Part shown: one piece after another, positions 1-10,347 of the stretch
How positions within the stretch are numbered: the stretch's first letter is position 1
Layout: every line of letters starts with the position of its first letter
NCBI GenBank assembly: GCA_030737835.1
Contig: CM060847.1
Coordinates: 21,726,433-21,790,432, forward strand
Source: Acorus gramineus
Lineage: Eukaryota > Streptophyta > Magnoliopsida > Acorales > Acoraceae
DNA length: 64,000 bases
Direction: 5' to 3'
The notes under the pieces: generated by a model
What the model was told of the DNA's origin: nothing
Seen by the model: the letters and a program-made list of their open reading frames with translations, nothing else
The model's database searches: none
Program-made: the position numbers and the translations under genes

Positions 1-152
1 AAAACCCCTTACAATATGTTAAAAATATGAAAAATCTTCTATAAATGAGGAATTTACCTCTCTAGATAGGGTTTTATAATTTATCTGTAAGGATAAAATC
101 ATCATGTAAAAAGGGTTTTTTCACATTTTTAAAAAATTGTAGGGGTTTTTGG
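1..152. repeat. Short inverted repeat, MITE-like hairpin, possibly cut by the window edge
   Basis: Bases 1-33 (starting AAAACCCCTTACAATATG) match the reverse complement of about 117-152 (RC: AAAACCCCTACAATTTTTT, then AAAAATGTGAAAAA). The arms are about 35 bp with a few mismatches and an AT-rich loop of about 80 bp. This fits a small foldback MITE. Family and target duplication cannot be judged because the left end is the window edge. Confidence 0.5.
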
Positions 153-423
153 TATGTTGTGTATTCAGTCAGAGTTAACAAACGAAATATTAATAAAATA
201 TTCATTATCTTTCAACGAAAGTTTAACTGAGGGGACTATTTGGATTTACATATATGTTTTTAGAGGGTTAGATGGATTTTAGAAAAAAAAAATCAAAGTT
301 AACATGGATCTTAGACAGTTTACATTGGGTTATTTAATTTTTTTTCTTAAATTTATTTAGGTGCAGTTATTCCGACCACCCCTTTTATTTGACCCACAAA
401 CATATAGACATCAATATAACTTT

Positions 424-1078
424 GTGAGGCTATCTCCAGCCCTTACTCAAATCTATATCCAAAGTTCACTTAAAATTTGAGTAAAAGCTTAATTTGATAT
501 GATGTGTCTCCAATCATCATTTTGTGTTTTACTCAAATTTTTTTAAAAATTCATATCTTCTTCTAATTATTTCATATAAACATTTTCAAAGTCTTTTCCC
601 AAACATTTTTACTACTTAATTTTTCTTCCCTTCAAGATATTTAAATTTAAAAATTATAATCATCCAATTTTTTGAAAAAAACAAAATAATTTTTTTTTAT
701 TAGAGTAAAAATAAAAAAGTTAAAAAACAAATATGAAGACTTAAGAAAGAAGACCATTTTTTTTCTTTCTTTTTTGGTTTTAAAAGATGGTGAAAATTTT
801 GGAGGATGGGAAAGCATCTAATAAAATTCAACTAAAGGTGGAGTTGAAAGAAAAAAAATATCATATTGGAATAAAATGTGGAGATAGAGGAAAAAAAATG
901 TTAAAAATTTGGATAAAGATTTGAGTCTCTCTTAATTTGAGTAAAGATTTGAGTAAAAACTTGATTTGGTAGGAATATGGGTAAGTGATTGAAAAGGGTT
1001 TTTTGTGACTTTTATTTAAACTTAAATTTAGATAAAAGCTTGGATATATAATTGGAAAGGCTCTAAAGGGCAAAATTT
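424..1078. mobile_element. Possible MITE with degenerate terminal inverted repeats
   Basis: The left end GAGGCTATCTCCAGCCC and the reverse complement of the right end (GCCCTTTAGAGCCTTTCC) resemble each other. The next 60-70 bases inside also match loosely (TATATCCAA, and AT-rich runs with TTTGAGTAAAAG and ACTCAAAT motifs). There is no coding capacity and the sequence is AT-rich throughout. The match is degenerate and no clean target duplication was found. Confidence 0.35.
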
Positions 1079-1498
1079 CTTCATAACAGATTTGGAATAA
1101 GTGCTCCCTGAAGTCTCATTTAAACCCAAGTGGTTTTTTTTTTTTTCAAACTTCTTTTGAAAAATATAGCTTAGCATTAAATTTATATGAACTAACAACT
1201 ATTCATGTCATTCTTATGCTCCGTCCTTCATTCATTCCTTCCAACACTCGACTGGTCATGTCAAGGGGACTTGCAAAAACTTTGCACATCTGATCTTGTT
1301 CCCTTTCTTTTTCATCTTGTAAAAAAAACTAGCATCTCCATGGTTGACTGGAAGGAAGTTTACATACGCGGTTGCAGTAGGGCCAGGGAGGACGAAGGAG
1401 CGAAAATGGCAGGGCGGTGGAGGTAGTTACGGCAGCAGTGTCCAAGGGAGGTCGAAGATATGCTGACATCCTGGTCACTGCGGCGGTTCCTCTCTTCC
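1079..1498. other. Intergenic stretch, nothing recognised
   Basis: There is a 73-codon open frame at 1205-1426 (+) without recognisable domain, splice context or composition shift. The part around 1370-1480 is richer in G than the flanks. I see no RNA gene or regulatory site that I can support. Confidence 0.5.
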
Positions 1499-1728
1499 GT
1501 TTGGATACAGAATATGACTTATTCTTGGATATACAATTATTCTGGCATAAGTGAGTATAAATAAAGATAAAGTAATTTTGTGTTTGGTTGTGTTTTGAAT
1601 TATTCTCGTTGGAAAATGTAATAATAAAATTTTTGTTGTTTGGATAAAATATGAATAAAGTGTAGATAATGGTTTATAAAAAATAAAAAACTAATGATAG
1701 TTGATTTGACATGTGATTTATAAGAGAT
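1499..1728 (+). mobile_element. Left half of a MITE split by the Tat retrotransposon
   Basis: The sequence opens with GTTTGGATACAGAATA. The reverse complement of 33860-33884 opens with GTTTGGATATGGAATA, and an inner block ATAAGTGAGtATAAATAA is also mirrored (ATAAGTGAGaATAAAATA). The two halves would together form an AT-rich element of about 440 bp with terminal inverted repeats. The Tat target duplication GAGAT is at 1724-1728, so the Tat insertion lies inside this element. No MITE target duplication is evident, so superfamily is unassigned. Confidence 0.45.
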
Positions 1729-2811
1729 TGTAGACAAAAAAAAATGCTAGGGCCAAGACGGGCCTGTTGGGCTCCGCCAGGGCAAGGCCCATGATGCCCT
1801 ATTGAGCCCTGCCAGGGCAGGGCCCAAATTTGGCCCTGCCAAGGCAGGATCCAGAATGGGCCTGCCTAGGCAAGGACCAGTTCCGCCCTGCCAAGGCAGG
1901 GCCAAATTATTTTAAAAAAATAAATAAATAAAAGAAAAGGAATTAGTCAAATTTAATTAAATCAAATCAAATCAAATAAATAAATAAATGAAAAAAAGTA
2001 AAAGTAAAAAAAAAAAATTTCCTAACTACCCACACCCCCTAAAACTACCCATTACCTTTTATAACCACCCCTCCCTTCCTCTATAAATAGGAGGGAGGGG
2101 AGGGAGAGAAGGGGGAGGAAGGTGGAAAAGGCAAGAACAAAAAAAGCCAATGGAGAGAAGGAAGAAAGCCAAAGCAAGAAGAAGAAGAAGAAGTGTGGGG
2201 AAAAATCCAAGGGAGAGATATACAAACTCTCCCTCGATTTCACCTTCTTCTTGAAGATCCCACCAAAAGAAGGAGAAGTCAAGAAAGCCAAAGAAGAAGA
2301 AAAAGAAAAGTGTGGAGAAAATCCAAGGGAGAGAAATACTAACTCTCCCTCGATTCCACCTTCTTCTTAAAGAAAAGTGTGGAGAAAATCCAAGGGAGAG
2401 AAATATTAACTCTTCCTCGATTCCACCTTCTTCTTGAAGAATATCTTCACTTTGTTCACGAAGGAGAAAGTCCAGAGAAGGGAAGATCAAGAAAAAGCGG
2501 CTTCAAATCAAATCTCAAGTTCAGAAATTCAAGAAGGGTGAAGAACAAAGCACCGCTAGTCCTAAACAACAAGGCTCAAACTCGAAAGGCCCGAAGGATC
2601 ACGCACTGCAAGCCTCTTAATCTTCCTTTTAAATTTTGACAAACTTGTAAAAATCCATGAGGTTGTAATTCTCGAGACACTCTTCAAAGGAGACTGAGGA
2701 TCAGAGGATTAAAAGATTGAGTTGTACCCACATCATCGTTTTATGCATTGATTTGCTCTCCGAGCATATCATTTTCTTTAAAATTTGTAAGGGACATTTT
2801 TGTTCGCTACA
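1729..2811 (+). repeat. 5' LTR of the Tat element
   Basis: It begins TGTAGACAAAA after GAGAT and ends TTCGCTACA just before the primer-binding site. The same sequence recurs at 32599-33667. The first 180 bases hold a palindrome-rich GC module built on GGCCCTGCC and GGCAGGGCC. Downstream come purine-rich repeats of AAGTGTGGAGAAAATCCAAG and CTTCTTCTT. Open frames at 2052-2639 are low-complexity artefacts. Confidence 0.9.
2082..2089 (+). promoter_or_regulatory. TATA box of the Tat 5' LTR
   Basis: TATAAATA lies in the context CTCTATAAATAGGAGG, about 730 bases before the LTR end. It is conserved in the 3' LTR at 32938-32945. Its position fits the U3/R border of a plant LTR promoter. Confidence 0.65.
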
Positions 2812-2817
2812 GATTTT

Positions 2818-2835
2818 TGGCACGCCCGGTGGGAC
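2818..2835 (+). other. Primer-binding site of the Tat element
   Basis: TGGCACGCCCGGTGGGAC starts six bases after the 5' LTR. It begins with the TGG complementary to a tRNA CCA end, as in plant Ty3/gypsy elements. It predicts a primer tRNA ending GUGCCA; I do not name the isoacceptor. Confidence 0.8.
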
Positions 2836-2906
2836 AATCATCTCCTCTCATACCTCGTTTTCGTCAAGCTCGAACTTCCTTCTTCTAAGGCGTTCGAAGT
2901 ACAACC

Positions 2907-5055
2907 ATGGCCGAAGTCAACACCAATGCCATTCCTGCAAGCGAAACACCTCTTGTTGACCCTACTTCACTTCAACAAGGAGGCTTGGAAAATCTTTTCC
3001 AGGAGGTGCACGATGCAATACCGGTCACCACTCCTAGCATGCGCGTCTACACTAGGCGAGCTAGAGCTACGACATCAACCCACGTTCTAGAAATGGAAGA
3101 CGAAGGTACGATGAAGAATGCCAATAATGCAACGGCACAGTAGGTGCATGACGATTCAAATGATCTTGGTGCTCATGTTCGAGTAGCGCGTATAGAAGAT
3201 GAAGTGGAGACTGTAATTCGTCATAATTACATCTCTGATGACGACTCCAACGCCAGATCCGACGGGCCCACGCCGGGGGCAAGGCGCACTCACAACCATC
3301 CCTCGATGTCCAAACTCGAGGAGCAAATTCAGCAACTCAATCAATCCATGGCGTAGATGGCTCAGATGATGATGGAGAAGGACCGTCAAATTAGCATTCT
3401 TCTTCAAAAATTGGGCTCGAAGGATGATACCGGCGCCTCAAATCAGGTACCGGTGTCACCAAATGCTATCCCTGCATCAGCTTTGCCCATTGAGCAATCG
3501 ATGGTCATTCCTCTAACGACAGTTCTCACGGTGTCTCAAGCTTCGGTTGCTCCGGCTATGACTGTACAACAATTACAGTCATTATTGGCAAACATGGTCG
3601 GCACTCAAGATGGTGGATATGCCCAATCTTCAGCGGGGTATTCAAAGCCGTACACTCAACACATCCAGCAGCTCCGCTTTCCATCGGGATACCAACCACC
3701 GAAATTTCAGCATTTTGATGGGAAGGGCAATCCAAAACAGCACATTGCCCATTTCATCAAAATCTGCAACAATGCTGGCACTTATGGCGACTTGATGGTG
3801 AAGCAATTCATGCGCTCCCTAAAGGGGAATGCATTCGATTGGTACGTCGATCTTTTGCCCGCATCAATCAACAGTTGGGAGGCTTTAGAACAAGAATTCC
3901 TCACTCACTTCTATAGCACTCGCCGTACTATCACCATGGTGGAGTTGGCTACAGTTAAACAACGCAAGGAAGAATCGGTGATCGACTACATTGACCGGTG
4001 GAGGAATCTTGCCCTTAATTTGCGAGATCGATTGTCAGAAACTTCAGCAATCGAAATGTGCATCCAAGGCATGCATTGGGGCCTTCTCTACATTCTCAAG
4101 GGAATCAAACCTCATACCTTTGAAGAATTGGCTACTCGAGCGCACGATATGGAGATTAGCCTGGCCACACACGGAGACTTCAAGCCGAAGGACTTTGCGA
4201 AAGATGACAAAGACAAAGCATCTGCGCCTAAGACGAAGCATGTGAATGTCGTCAATATCGTGTCTTCCTCAAAACCATGGGGGACGAGTGGTGCAGCAGA
4301 CAAAAGCAAACTTGATCCAGGATCCTCTCAGAAGAAAGCGCCACGAATGACCCTTGAAGAACTTAAAGCCAAGGTGTACCCTTTCCCAGACTCTGAAGTC
4401 CCCGCTATGTTCGATCAGTTACTCAAGGAGAAGATGATCGAATTTCCCGAGTCAAAGAGACCTGAACAAGTAGATCATGTCAATGATTTGCTATATTGCA
4501 AATATCACAGGGTGGTTAGGCACCCCATTGAGTAGTGCTTCATTTTCAAGGAGAAGTTGATGGATCTTGCACGTCAAGGAAAAATTGAGCTTGACTTGGG
4601 AGATGTCGATCAGCAAATATAACATCAATCACCTTCGGTTTCTTCTCACCTATTCAAATCCCAAAGGAGCTTGATCCACCGAAGCCATTGCCGACTTGTA
4701 ATTGCACACATGCTCGTATGCGATATGATCCACATCGAGAACGCATTTTTTGGGATGAATATCAAGTTTCAGCATTCGAGAGGAATACACATCGTCTCAA
4801 GATTGACGAAAGAACTCTTAAAGAAGAAGAATATTTCAAAAGGCTTTGCCCCAAATGCTCCATCTCTCCCTGCTCGAGCTGCTTCAGGGGAGAGTTGTTT
4901 CCTCCTGACACTGATGTCACTCCTATGCTAGAACCAGAAGTACATCCTGCCCCTGATGGGTGGGGAGACGAAGCATCGGAATCCCAAACTCCAAGGGAGG
5001 GAGACCTTATCGACGAAGAAGGATGGACTATGAAGATGCGCAATGAGGAGTCGTG
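2907..5055 (+). pseudogene. gag: Tat gag polyprotein, N-terminal part, interrupted
   Basis: This encodes the structural Gag protein of the Tat element. The first ATG after the primer site (2907) opens the frame, which continues in phase through TAG stops at 3141-3143, 3354-3356 and 4533-4535. A retrotransposon gag domain is visible at about 3690-4190, with the landmarks [32 protein letters not shown] and [17 protein letters not shown] frameshift near 4613-4617 moves coding to another frame, which runs from about 4617 to 5055 and holds a CPKCSISPCSSC cysteine cluster. The gene is then cut by a solo LTR and resumes at 8854. Each stop sits where family members have glutamine, so a CAG to TAG change explains all three. 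Dead as a protein source. Confidence 0.85.
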
Positions 5056-5593
5056 TGTCACGCCCCAGGGCGGCCGTCCCTCGAGACGTGGCAATAATAA
5101 AATATCAGCTATCAATACCTGAGGTCAATAAAGACTCCAACAACAACACACAAGGTGGCAAAGCAAGGATAATGATAACTGACTGAAAAGCGGAAGCATA
5201 ATATATAAACAATGTCTGTAAACCAAAAACATTATTACAGACTCGAATACACAATCACTGTCCTGTGAGAGCCATGTCTAGACCAAAGAAAATACAACCT
5301 GTGCCACATGCACGATTTACAATACATACAATGACTCTAGGACTGCTGACAGCCTCGCACTCGCCACCCGCCGGAAGAACGCTCCACGCCCATAAGACCA
5401 TGCCACAGGAAAGCTCCAGCCCCACGCCCAACACTGCCCCTGAAAAGAAACAGTATGCGAGGGGTGAGCTACAAGCTCAGTGAGTGGCTGAAAACCAATC
5501 ACCATACAACAGTTCAATACATAAACAATTTCCTTTCAAGGTAAACATGGGTGGAAACCCATGGATAACAGGGTCACGCGGCGGCGCGACCAA

Positions 5594-5975
5594 CCTCACC
5601 CTCACCCTCACTCTCGAAGGGAGACTCTTGGGACTTTTGGGGAGAGACCATACCGTTGGTCGAGGAGACCCAGGATTACTGGTCCATACAACACTACTGG
5701 ATCACCGACCTCACCCTCACTCCCGAAGGGAGACTCTTGGGACTTTTGGGGAGAGACCATACCGTTGGTCGAGGAGACCCGGGATTACTGGTCTACACAA
5801 CACTACTGGATCATCTACATCGAGATAACTGCCCAACGATGTCTTTGATCATCGATACGAGACCGGACCCAACAACTATGGGAACGGACGAACAACGAAT
5901 GGGTCACGAGGCGACGTGTCTTCACCTCATCCTCACCCTCACTCCCGGAGGGAGACTCTTGGGACTTTTGGAAGA
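5594..5975. repeat. Tandem repeat of about 109-111 bp in solo LTR A
   Basis: The blocks CTCACCCTCACTCYCGAAGG, GAGACTCTTGGGACTTTTGG and GGAGAGACCATACCGTTGGT repeat at about 5611 and 5720; a third, partial copy of the first two is at 5942. The unit carries CCCTCACCCTCAC runs, also seen at the matching place in the other two LTRs of this group. The open frames here are repeat artefacts. Confidence 0.75.
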
Positions 5976-7586
5976 GACTTAGACTGCTCTACACCCTTGG
6001 TCCACCAGTAGCCCTTTCCCCGGGTAGTCACTACTTGGTATACTCCCATGATCAGTACGCTTCCGAACGCCTCGGTGGTACTTACGGATGGGAGCTCTCT
6101 GTCAGGACAGCTTTTCCAACGCCGGGAAGTTCCTACATCGGATCCAACGAAGGGGAGAACGATTCCATGCTCGCAATATCATTCGTTAGCCCTCTCCCAG
6201 GTAGCCTCTACCTGGTACACTCCCACGATCAGTACGTTCCCAAACGCATCGGTGGTACCTACGGATGGGAGCCCTCTGTCAGGACAGCTACAACCCGGGC
6301 CTCTTCAACACGGACGACATTGGGAGTAAACATTCCATGTTCACAAAGCGAACCCAATGGAAAATAACTACTCTCGATAATCACTTATCGAGATATCGAA
6401 TACTATTGTACTCCCACACCGTTGCGTCGCTCAGACACAAGGGGGGGGGGTGTCACGCCCCAACTACCGGCTTAACAATCTGATAAGATAATGAATTCTC
6501 CTGAATTCCAAACGAGTGCATCGCTCGGATGCACGGGGCGATTACATCGCTAGCGCTCTAACTAATAAGGTACAACCCGACAGCGGGTCATACCCACGCC
6601 TATCCCAGATAGGCCTATCAGTTTTTTTAACATGTGCATATAAATATATCCAGGAAAATTTTATATCTAGCTATGTGCATGAACCATATGCACAATCATC
6701 TAATAATTATAGGGACACTCCCTAACATTGATTTACATCATAATAAATCATACAACATGCATACATGGTCATTAATCACATAAGCACACAAGGCCTAACT
6801 TAAACATGCATTGGATATCACCAACTTAAAAGAAAGGGTCAAGCGCGATCTCGCGCACTAACAGGTGCATGCCAATATTCCAAACGAACCTGAGTCGAGT
6901 AGGAAAACGCATCTACTTACTCAGTTCGTTCAGAGGGAGAGAGCGGGAGAGATCATCATCTCATGAAGCTGGTCATAGCTTTGCTCCATTAGCATGGGCG
7001 CAACAACTACACCACACCCTCGAGTCTTATCGCAAGGGAATATTAGGCAGGTGCCCGTTATTAACCCAGACTTAATCATGTTCAATATTCCAATTAATAT
7101 GGTGGGAGTAGTATTACAATATTTCAATTAATATGGTGGGAATAGTATTACAATACTACCTAAGGCATCCCATATTCTATACATCCATACACATTACCAA
7201 AAATACATGCCCATACTAGAGAGGCTCATGCAACACAATCATTCATACATATATACAATACATGTATATAAGCCTAGCATGCAAGATATCTACATATTAC
7301 AGCTTAAGCATGGCCATACTACTTATCTACACAAGTAGTATAGCTAGGGGCCCCCATCGATGCGCAACGCGCATCTACGCGCTTCGAGCGCATCCCGAGA
7401 GAGGGGGGGATTTGATCGAACCACTCACCTAACGAGTGCACGGCTCGCGAAACACAAGAGGGCGAAAACAATTGAATCCGAAGCATAATACCAATCCGCC
7501 AAGAATCATCCAATCCCGAAATTGACCAATGGTTTGGATTGGGCTATAACAAGGTGCTCGATACCCCGAAACACACCCCGAACGGG

Positions 7587-8116
7587 TCCGAATACTGCAA
7601 GCACGCCCCCGAGCACCGCGTGCACGCGGCCCACGCACTCCGCACGCATCGGTGAACGCCCAGCACGCCCTCGAGCACTCCGTGCACGCTGCCCACGCAC
7701 TCCGCACGCATCGGACAATGCCAAGCACGCCCTCGAGCACCTCGTGCACGCTGCCCACGCACTCCGCATGCATCGGACAACGCCAAGCACGCCCTCGAGC
7801 ACCTCGTGCACGCTGCCCACGCACTCCACATGCATCGGACAACGCCAAGCACGCCCTCGAGCACCTCGTGCACGCTGCCCACGCACTCCGCATGCATCGG
7901 ACAACGCCAAGCACGCCCTCGAGCACCTCGTGCACGCTGCCCACGCACTCCGCATGCATCGGACAACGCCAAGCACGCCCTCGAGCACCTCGTGCACGCT
8001 GCCCACGCACTCCGCATGCATCGGACAACGCCAAGCACGCCCTCGAGCACTCCGTGCACGCTTCCCACGCGCTCCGCACACATGCGAGAATGCTAAGCAT
8101 GCACTCGAGCACCCGA
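7587..8116. repeat. GC-rich 62-bp tandem array in solo LTR A
   Basis: The motif CATCGGacaacgcc recurs at 7647, 7709, 7771, 7833, 7895, 7957 and 8019, exactly 62 bases apart, with degenerate units at both ends. Each unit reads GCATGCATCGG, then AACGCCAAGCACGCCCTCG, then AGCACCTCGTGCACGCTGCC. Because 62 is not a multiple of three and the unit is stop-free in several phases, several frames on both strands stay open for 170-230 codons. These are not genes. Confidence 0.95.
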
Positions 8117-8853
8117 TGTGCCAACCCTACGCCCCTTTTAGCCTATAAACACAAGTTCAAGTGATGCATGAGGAACCTCATTTGAAAGAAGAGAAGAAAA
8201 GGCATACAAGGTTCACTCACACATACTCACAAACGGGTGGCGTACACACATACACAACACATAACGCATGAACATGGGCTTCTCTCCCTCATCTTCTTCA
8301 ATTCCATGCATACACAACAACAACACAAAGCAATGGAGCTTCCACTCCTCCCCATCAGCTACAAAAGACATGGCTGAACCCAACACGGAGAGCGGGAGGT
8401 CCATACGCAGCTCCGGCACTCCCACACGCCACAGCTCCACCTTTATCACCATCGACGCCCCGAACCTCCCTTCAAACAATAAACATACCAAGACATCCGA
8501 ATAGGGGACTTCAACACCACCTCCATTTTATCTTCTTCATTTTTCATAGATGGAAGGGCTGGTCGAAAAAATATCCATAACTTTTACTACATGAATCCAG
8601 TTGATCTAATTCCACTTTTGTATGAAAGTTAACTCAAAACTGAGCATCTCATGATAAAATCATATTTAAACCTCTTCATCTTGGATTTTAACAAAATTAA
8701 ATCCAAATACCAAATCGAAAATGCATAACTTCTAGGAGACAATTATGTAGCCTAATTTTCAATCAGAGCTCTCTAACTCCTGTAGGTGGCTAAAACCCAA
8801 AATTTTAGCGACTCCGATTGAAAAATAAGGCTCCAAATGACACAGGCATAACA

Positions 8854-8962
8854 TCGTGTTTCCCAAATTCCCAAGTAAGGAGGATGGCTACAAGGCAAAT
8901 ATCCAAAGCAACCCAGACAAACCCTGCAGATCTTATTGAAAAGAATCTCCTGGGTCCACCTA
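8854..8962 (+). pseudogene. gag: Tat gag segment stranded between two insertions
   Basis: This 109-base piece of the Tat element lies between the solo LTR (ends 8853) and the Tekay-like element (starts 8963). It is open in the frame that leaves the gag segment at 5055 and that re-enters at 14878. Both insertions bring clean 5 bp duplications (TCGTG, ACCTA). It has no domain of its own and is linker between gag and protease. Confidence 0.8.
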
Positions 8963-8971
8963 TGTCACGCC

Positions 8972-9731
8972 AATTCGACACGGCGAGCGTCTTCTCCGGG
9001 TCCACAGATATGCCCTCACCGGAAATCACATGGCCCAGAAAGGCCATATGCTCCAACCAGAACTCGCACTTACTGAACTTGGCGAACAACTGATGTCTGG
9101 CCAAAGTCTCCAAGACAGTGCGAAGATGGTGAGCGTGCTCCTCAAGACTCCTCGAGTACACCAATATGTCATCGATGAATACTACCACAAAGGAGTCGAG
9201 GAAGGGCCGAAATACCCGGTTCATCAGATCCATGAAGGCCGCCGGCGCGTTCGTCAACCCGAATGGCAGTACTCTGAACTCGTAGTGCCCATACCGGGTG
9301 CGAAAGGCCGTCTTCAGAATGTCTGACTCCCGGATCTTCAGCTGGTAGTACCCCGAGCGGAGATCGATTTTGGAAAAGACACGCGCTCCCTGGAGCTGGT
9401 CAAACAGATCGTCGATCCGCGGCAACGGGTACTTGTTCTTCACTGTCCGTTTATTCAGCTGCCTGTAATCAATACACAGCCGCAGCGAACCGTCCTTCTT
9501 CCGGACGAACAGGACAGGGGCTCCCCACGGAGAAACACTCGGACGTGCGAAGCCCTTCTCCAGCAACTCCTCCAACTGCTCCTTGAGCACCCTCAGCTCT
9601 GCAGGGGCCATCCGGTATGGAGCTCTCAAAATCGGCTCGGTCCCCGAAATCAGATTGATCTCAAACTCGATCGCGCGATCCGGCGGTAATCCTGGAAGAT
9701 CATCGGGGAAAACCTCGGGATACTCTGCCAC
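8972..9731 (-). pseudogene. pol: Tekay-like reverse transcriptase, C-terminally truncated
   Basis: This is the RT domain of the Tekay-like polyprotein. Diagnostic blocks in order are [67 protein letters not shown], the catalytic FIDDILVYS and [16 protein letters not shown]. The catalytic aspartates of SKIDL and FIDD are present. The frame follows the protease frame after one TAG stop at about 9738-9740. It breaks off after the RT thumb region, where sequence jumps into the LTR remnant at 8971, so no RNase H or integrase remains. Confidence 0.9.
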
Positions 9732-9740
9732 GACCGGAGT

Positions 9741-10289
9741 CTAACTGATATCTGCCTGCAGCGGTGCATCCTCCTGAGCAATATACGCTAGAAAGCCCTC
9801 ACATCCTCCCTGAAGGAGTCTCCACGCCTGCATGGACGACACAAACCCCAAAGGGGCTACGTCACGATCGCCCACGAACTGGAAGGACCTCCGACCCGGA
9901 AGGTGGAAAGACACCGACTTGGCAAAACAGTCGATGCTGGCATGACTAGCTGCAAGCCAATCCATTCCCAGGATGGCATCAAAGTCCGTCATCGTGAGCT
10001 CCACCAACTCCACTGGAAACTCATGCTCCGCAACCTCTACCGTACACCCTCGGTACACAGAACTGAGGAGAATACGGTCTCCCACGGGCAATGATATCTC
10101 CAAGATAGCATCCAAAGGGGCGGACGCCACGCCCGTCCGTCTCGCAAAAGCGGGAGACACGAACGAGTGTGTGGCTCCGGAATCAAACAATACATAAGCA
10201 GGAAGCTGGGAGATCTGAACAGTACCTCTAACCACGCTGCCTGATGCCTGAGCCTCCTCTGCTGAAAGCGCTGCCACTCGACCCTGCAC
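9741..10289 (-). pseudogene. pro: Tekay-like retropepsin (aspartic protease)
   Basis: The frame holds the aspartic protease signature VLFDSGATHSFVS, followed by FPVELVELTMTDFDAILGMD and then WLAASHASIDC, all typical of plant Ty3/gypsy retropepsins that cut Gag-Pol. It lies between gag and RT and shares the RT frame; a single TAG at about 9738-9740 separates them, probably a mutated CAG. Upstream, a frameshift at about 10290-10350 separates it from gag. Confidence 0.88.
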
Positions 10290-10347
10290 GAACTGCGGCT
10301 GAGGAGCAGGGGCACGCCTCGCCGGCTGCGCTGGCTGCCTCCTCTGG

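Larger units (their letters stand above)
5051..8858 (-). mobile_element. Solo LTR of a Tekay-like retrotransposon (with TCGTG target duplication)
   Basis: The LTR spans 5056-8853, from TGTCACGCCCC to GGCATAACA. TCGTG occurs on both sides (5051-5055 and 8854-8858), so it is a complete insertion reduced to one 3.8 kb LTR by recombination. The left 250 bases align with the left ends of the LTRs at 11735 and 54679, including the block GTCCTGTGAGAGCCA, so the three belong to one group. Judged from the Tekay element, the LTR runs on the minus strand. It lies in the Tat gag gene, and excising it with one TCGTG keeps the Tat frame open. A second TGTCACGCCCC occurs inside at 6451 after ten Gs. Confidence 0.88.

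Noticed and set aside
1205..1426. 73-codon open frame
   Set aside because: No recognisable domain, no splice or promoter context, length expected by chance.
2052..2639. Lys/Glu- and Ser/Phe-rich open frames
   Set aside because: They overlap the Tat 5' LTR, recur in the 3' LTR and translate purine-rich repeats.
2818..2835. tRNA gene piece
   Set aside because: The match to a tRNA 3' end is short and sits exactly at a primer-binding position after the LTR; no cloverleaf follows. The same holds for 11717-11730 and 21861-21876.
7587..8116. CRISPR-like array
   Set aside because: The units are contiguous 62-bp tandem repeats without unique spacers, in a plant LTR, with no cas genes.
7429..8164. 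Long open frames on both strands (up to 231 codons) rich in Ala, Arg, His and Cys
   Set aside because: They are produced by the stop-free 62-bp tandem array in an LTR; several frames are open simultaneously and none has a domain.
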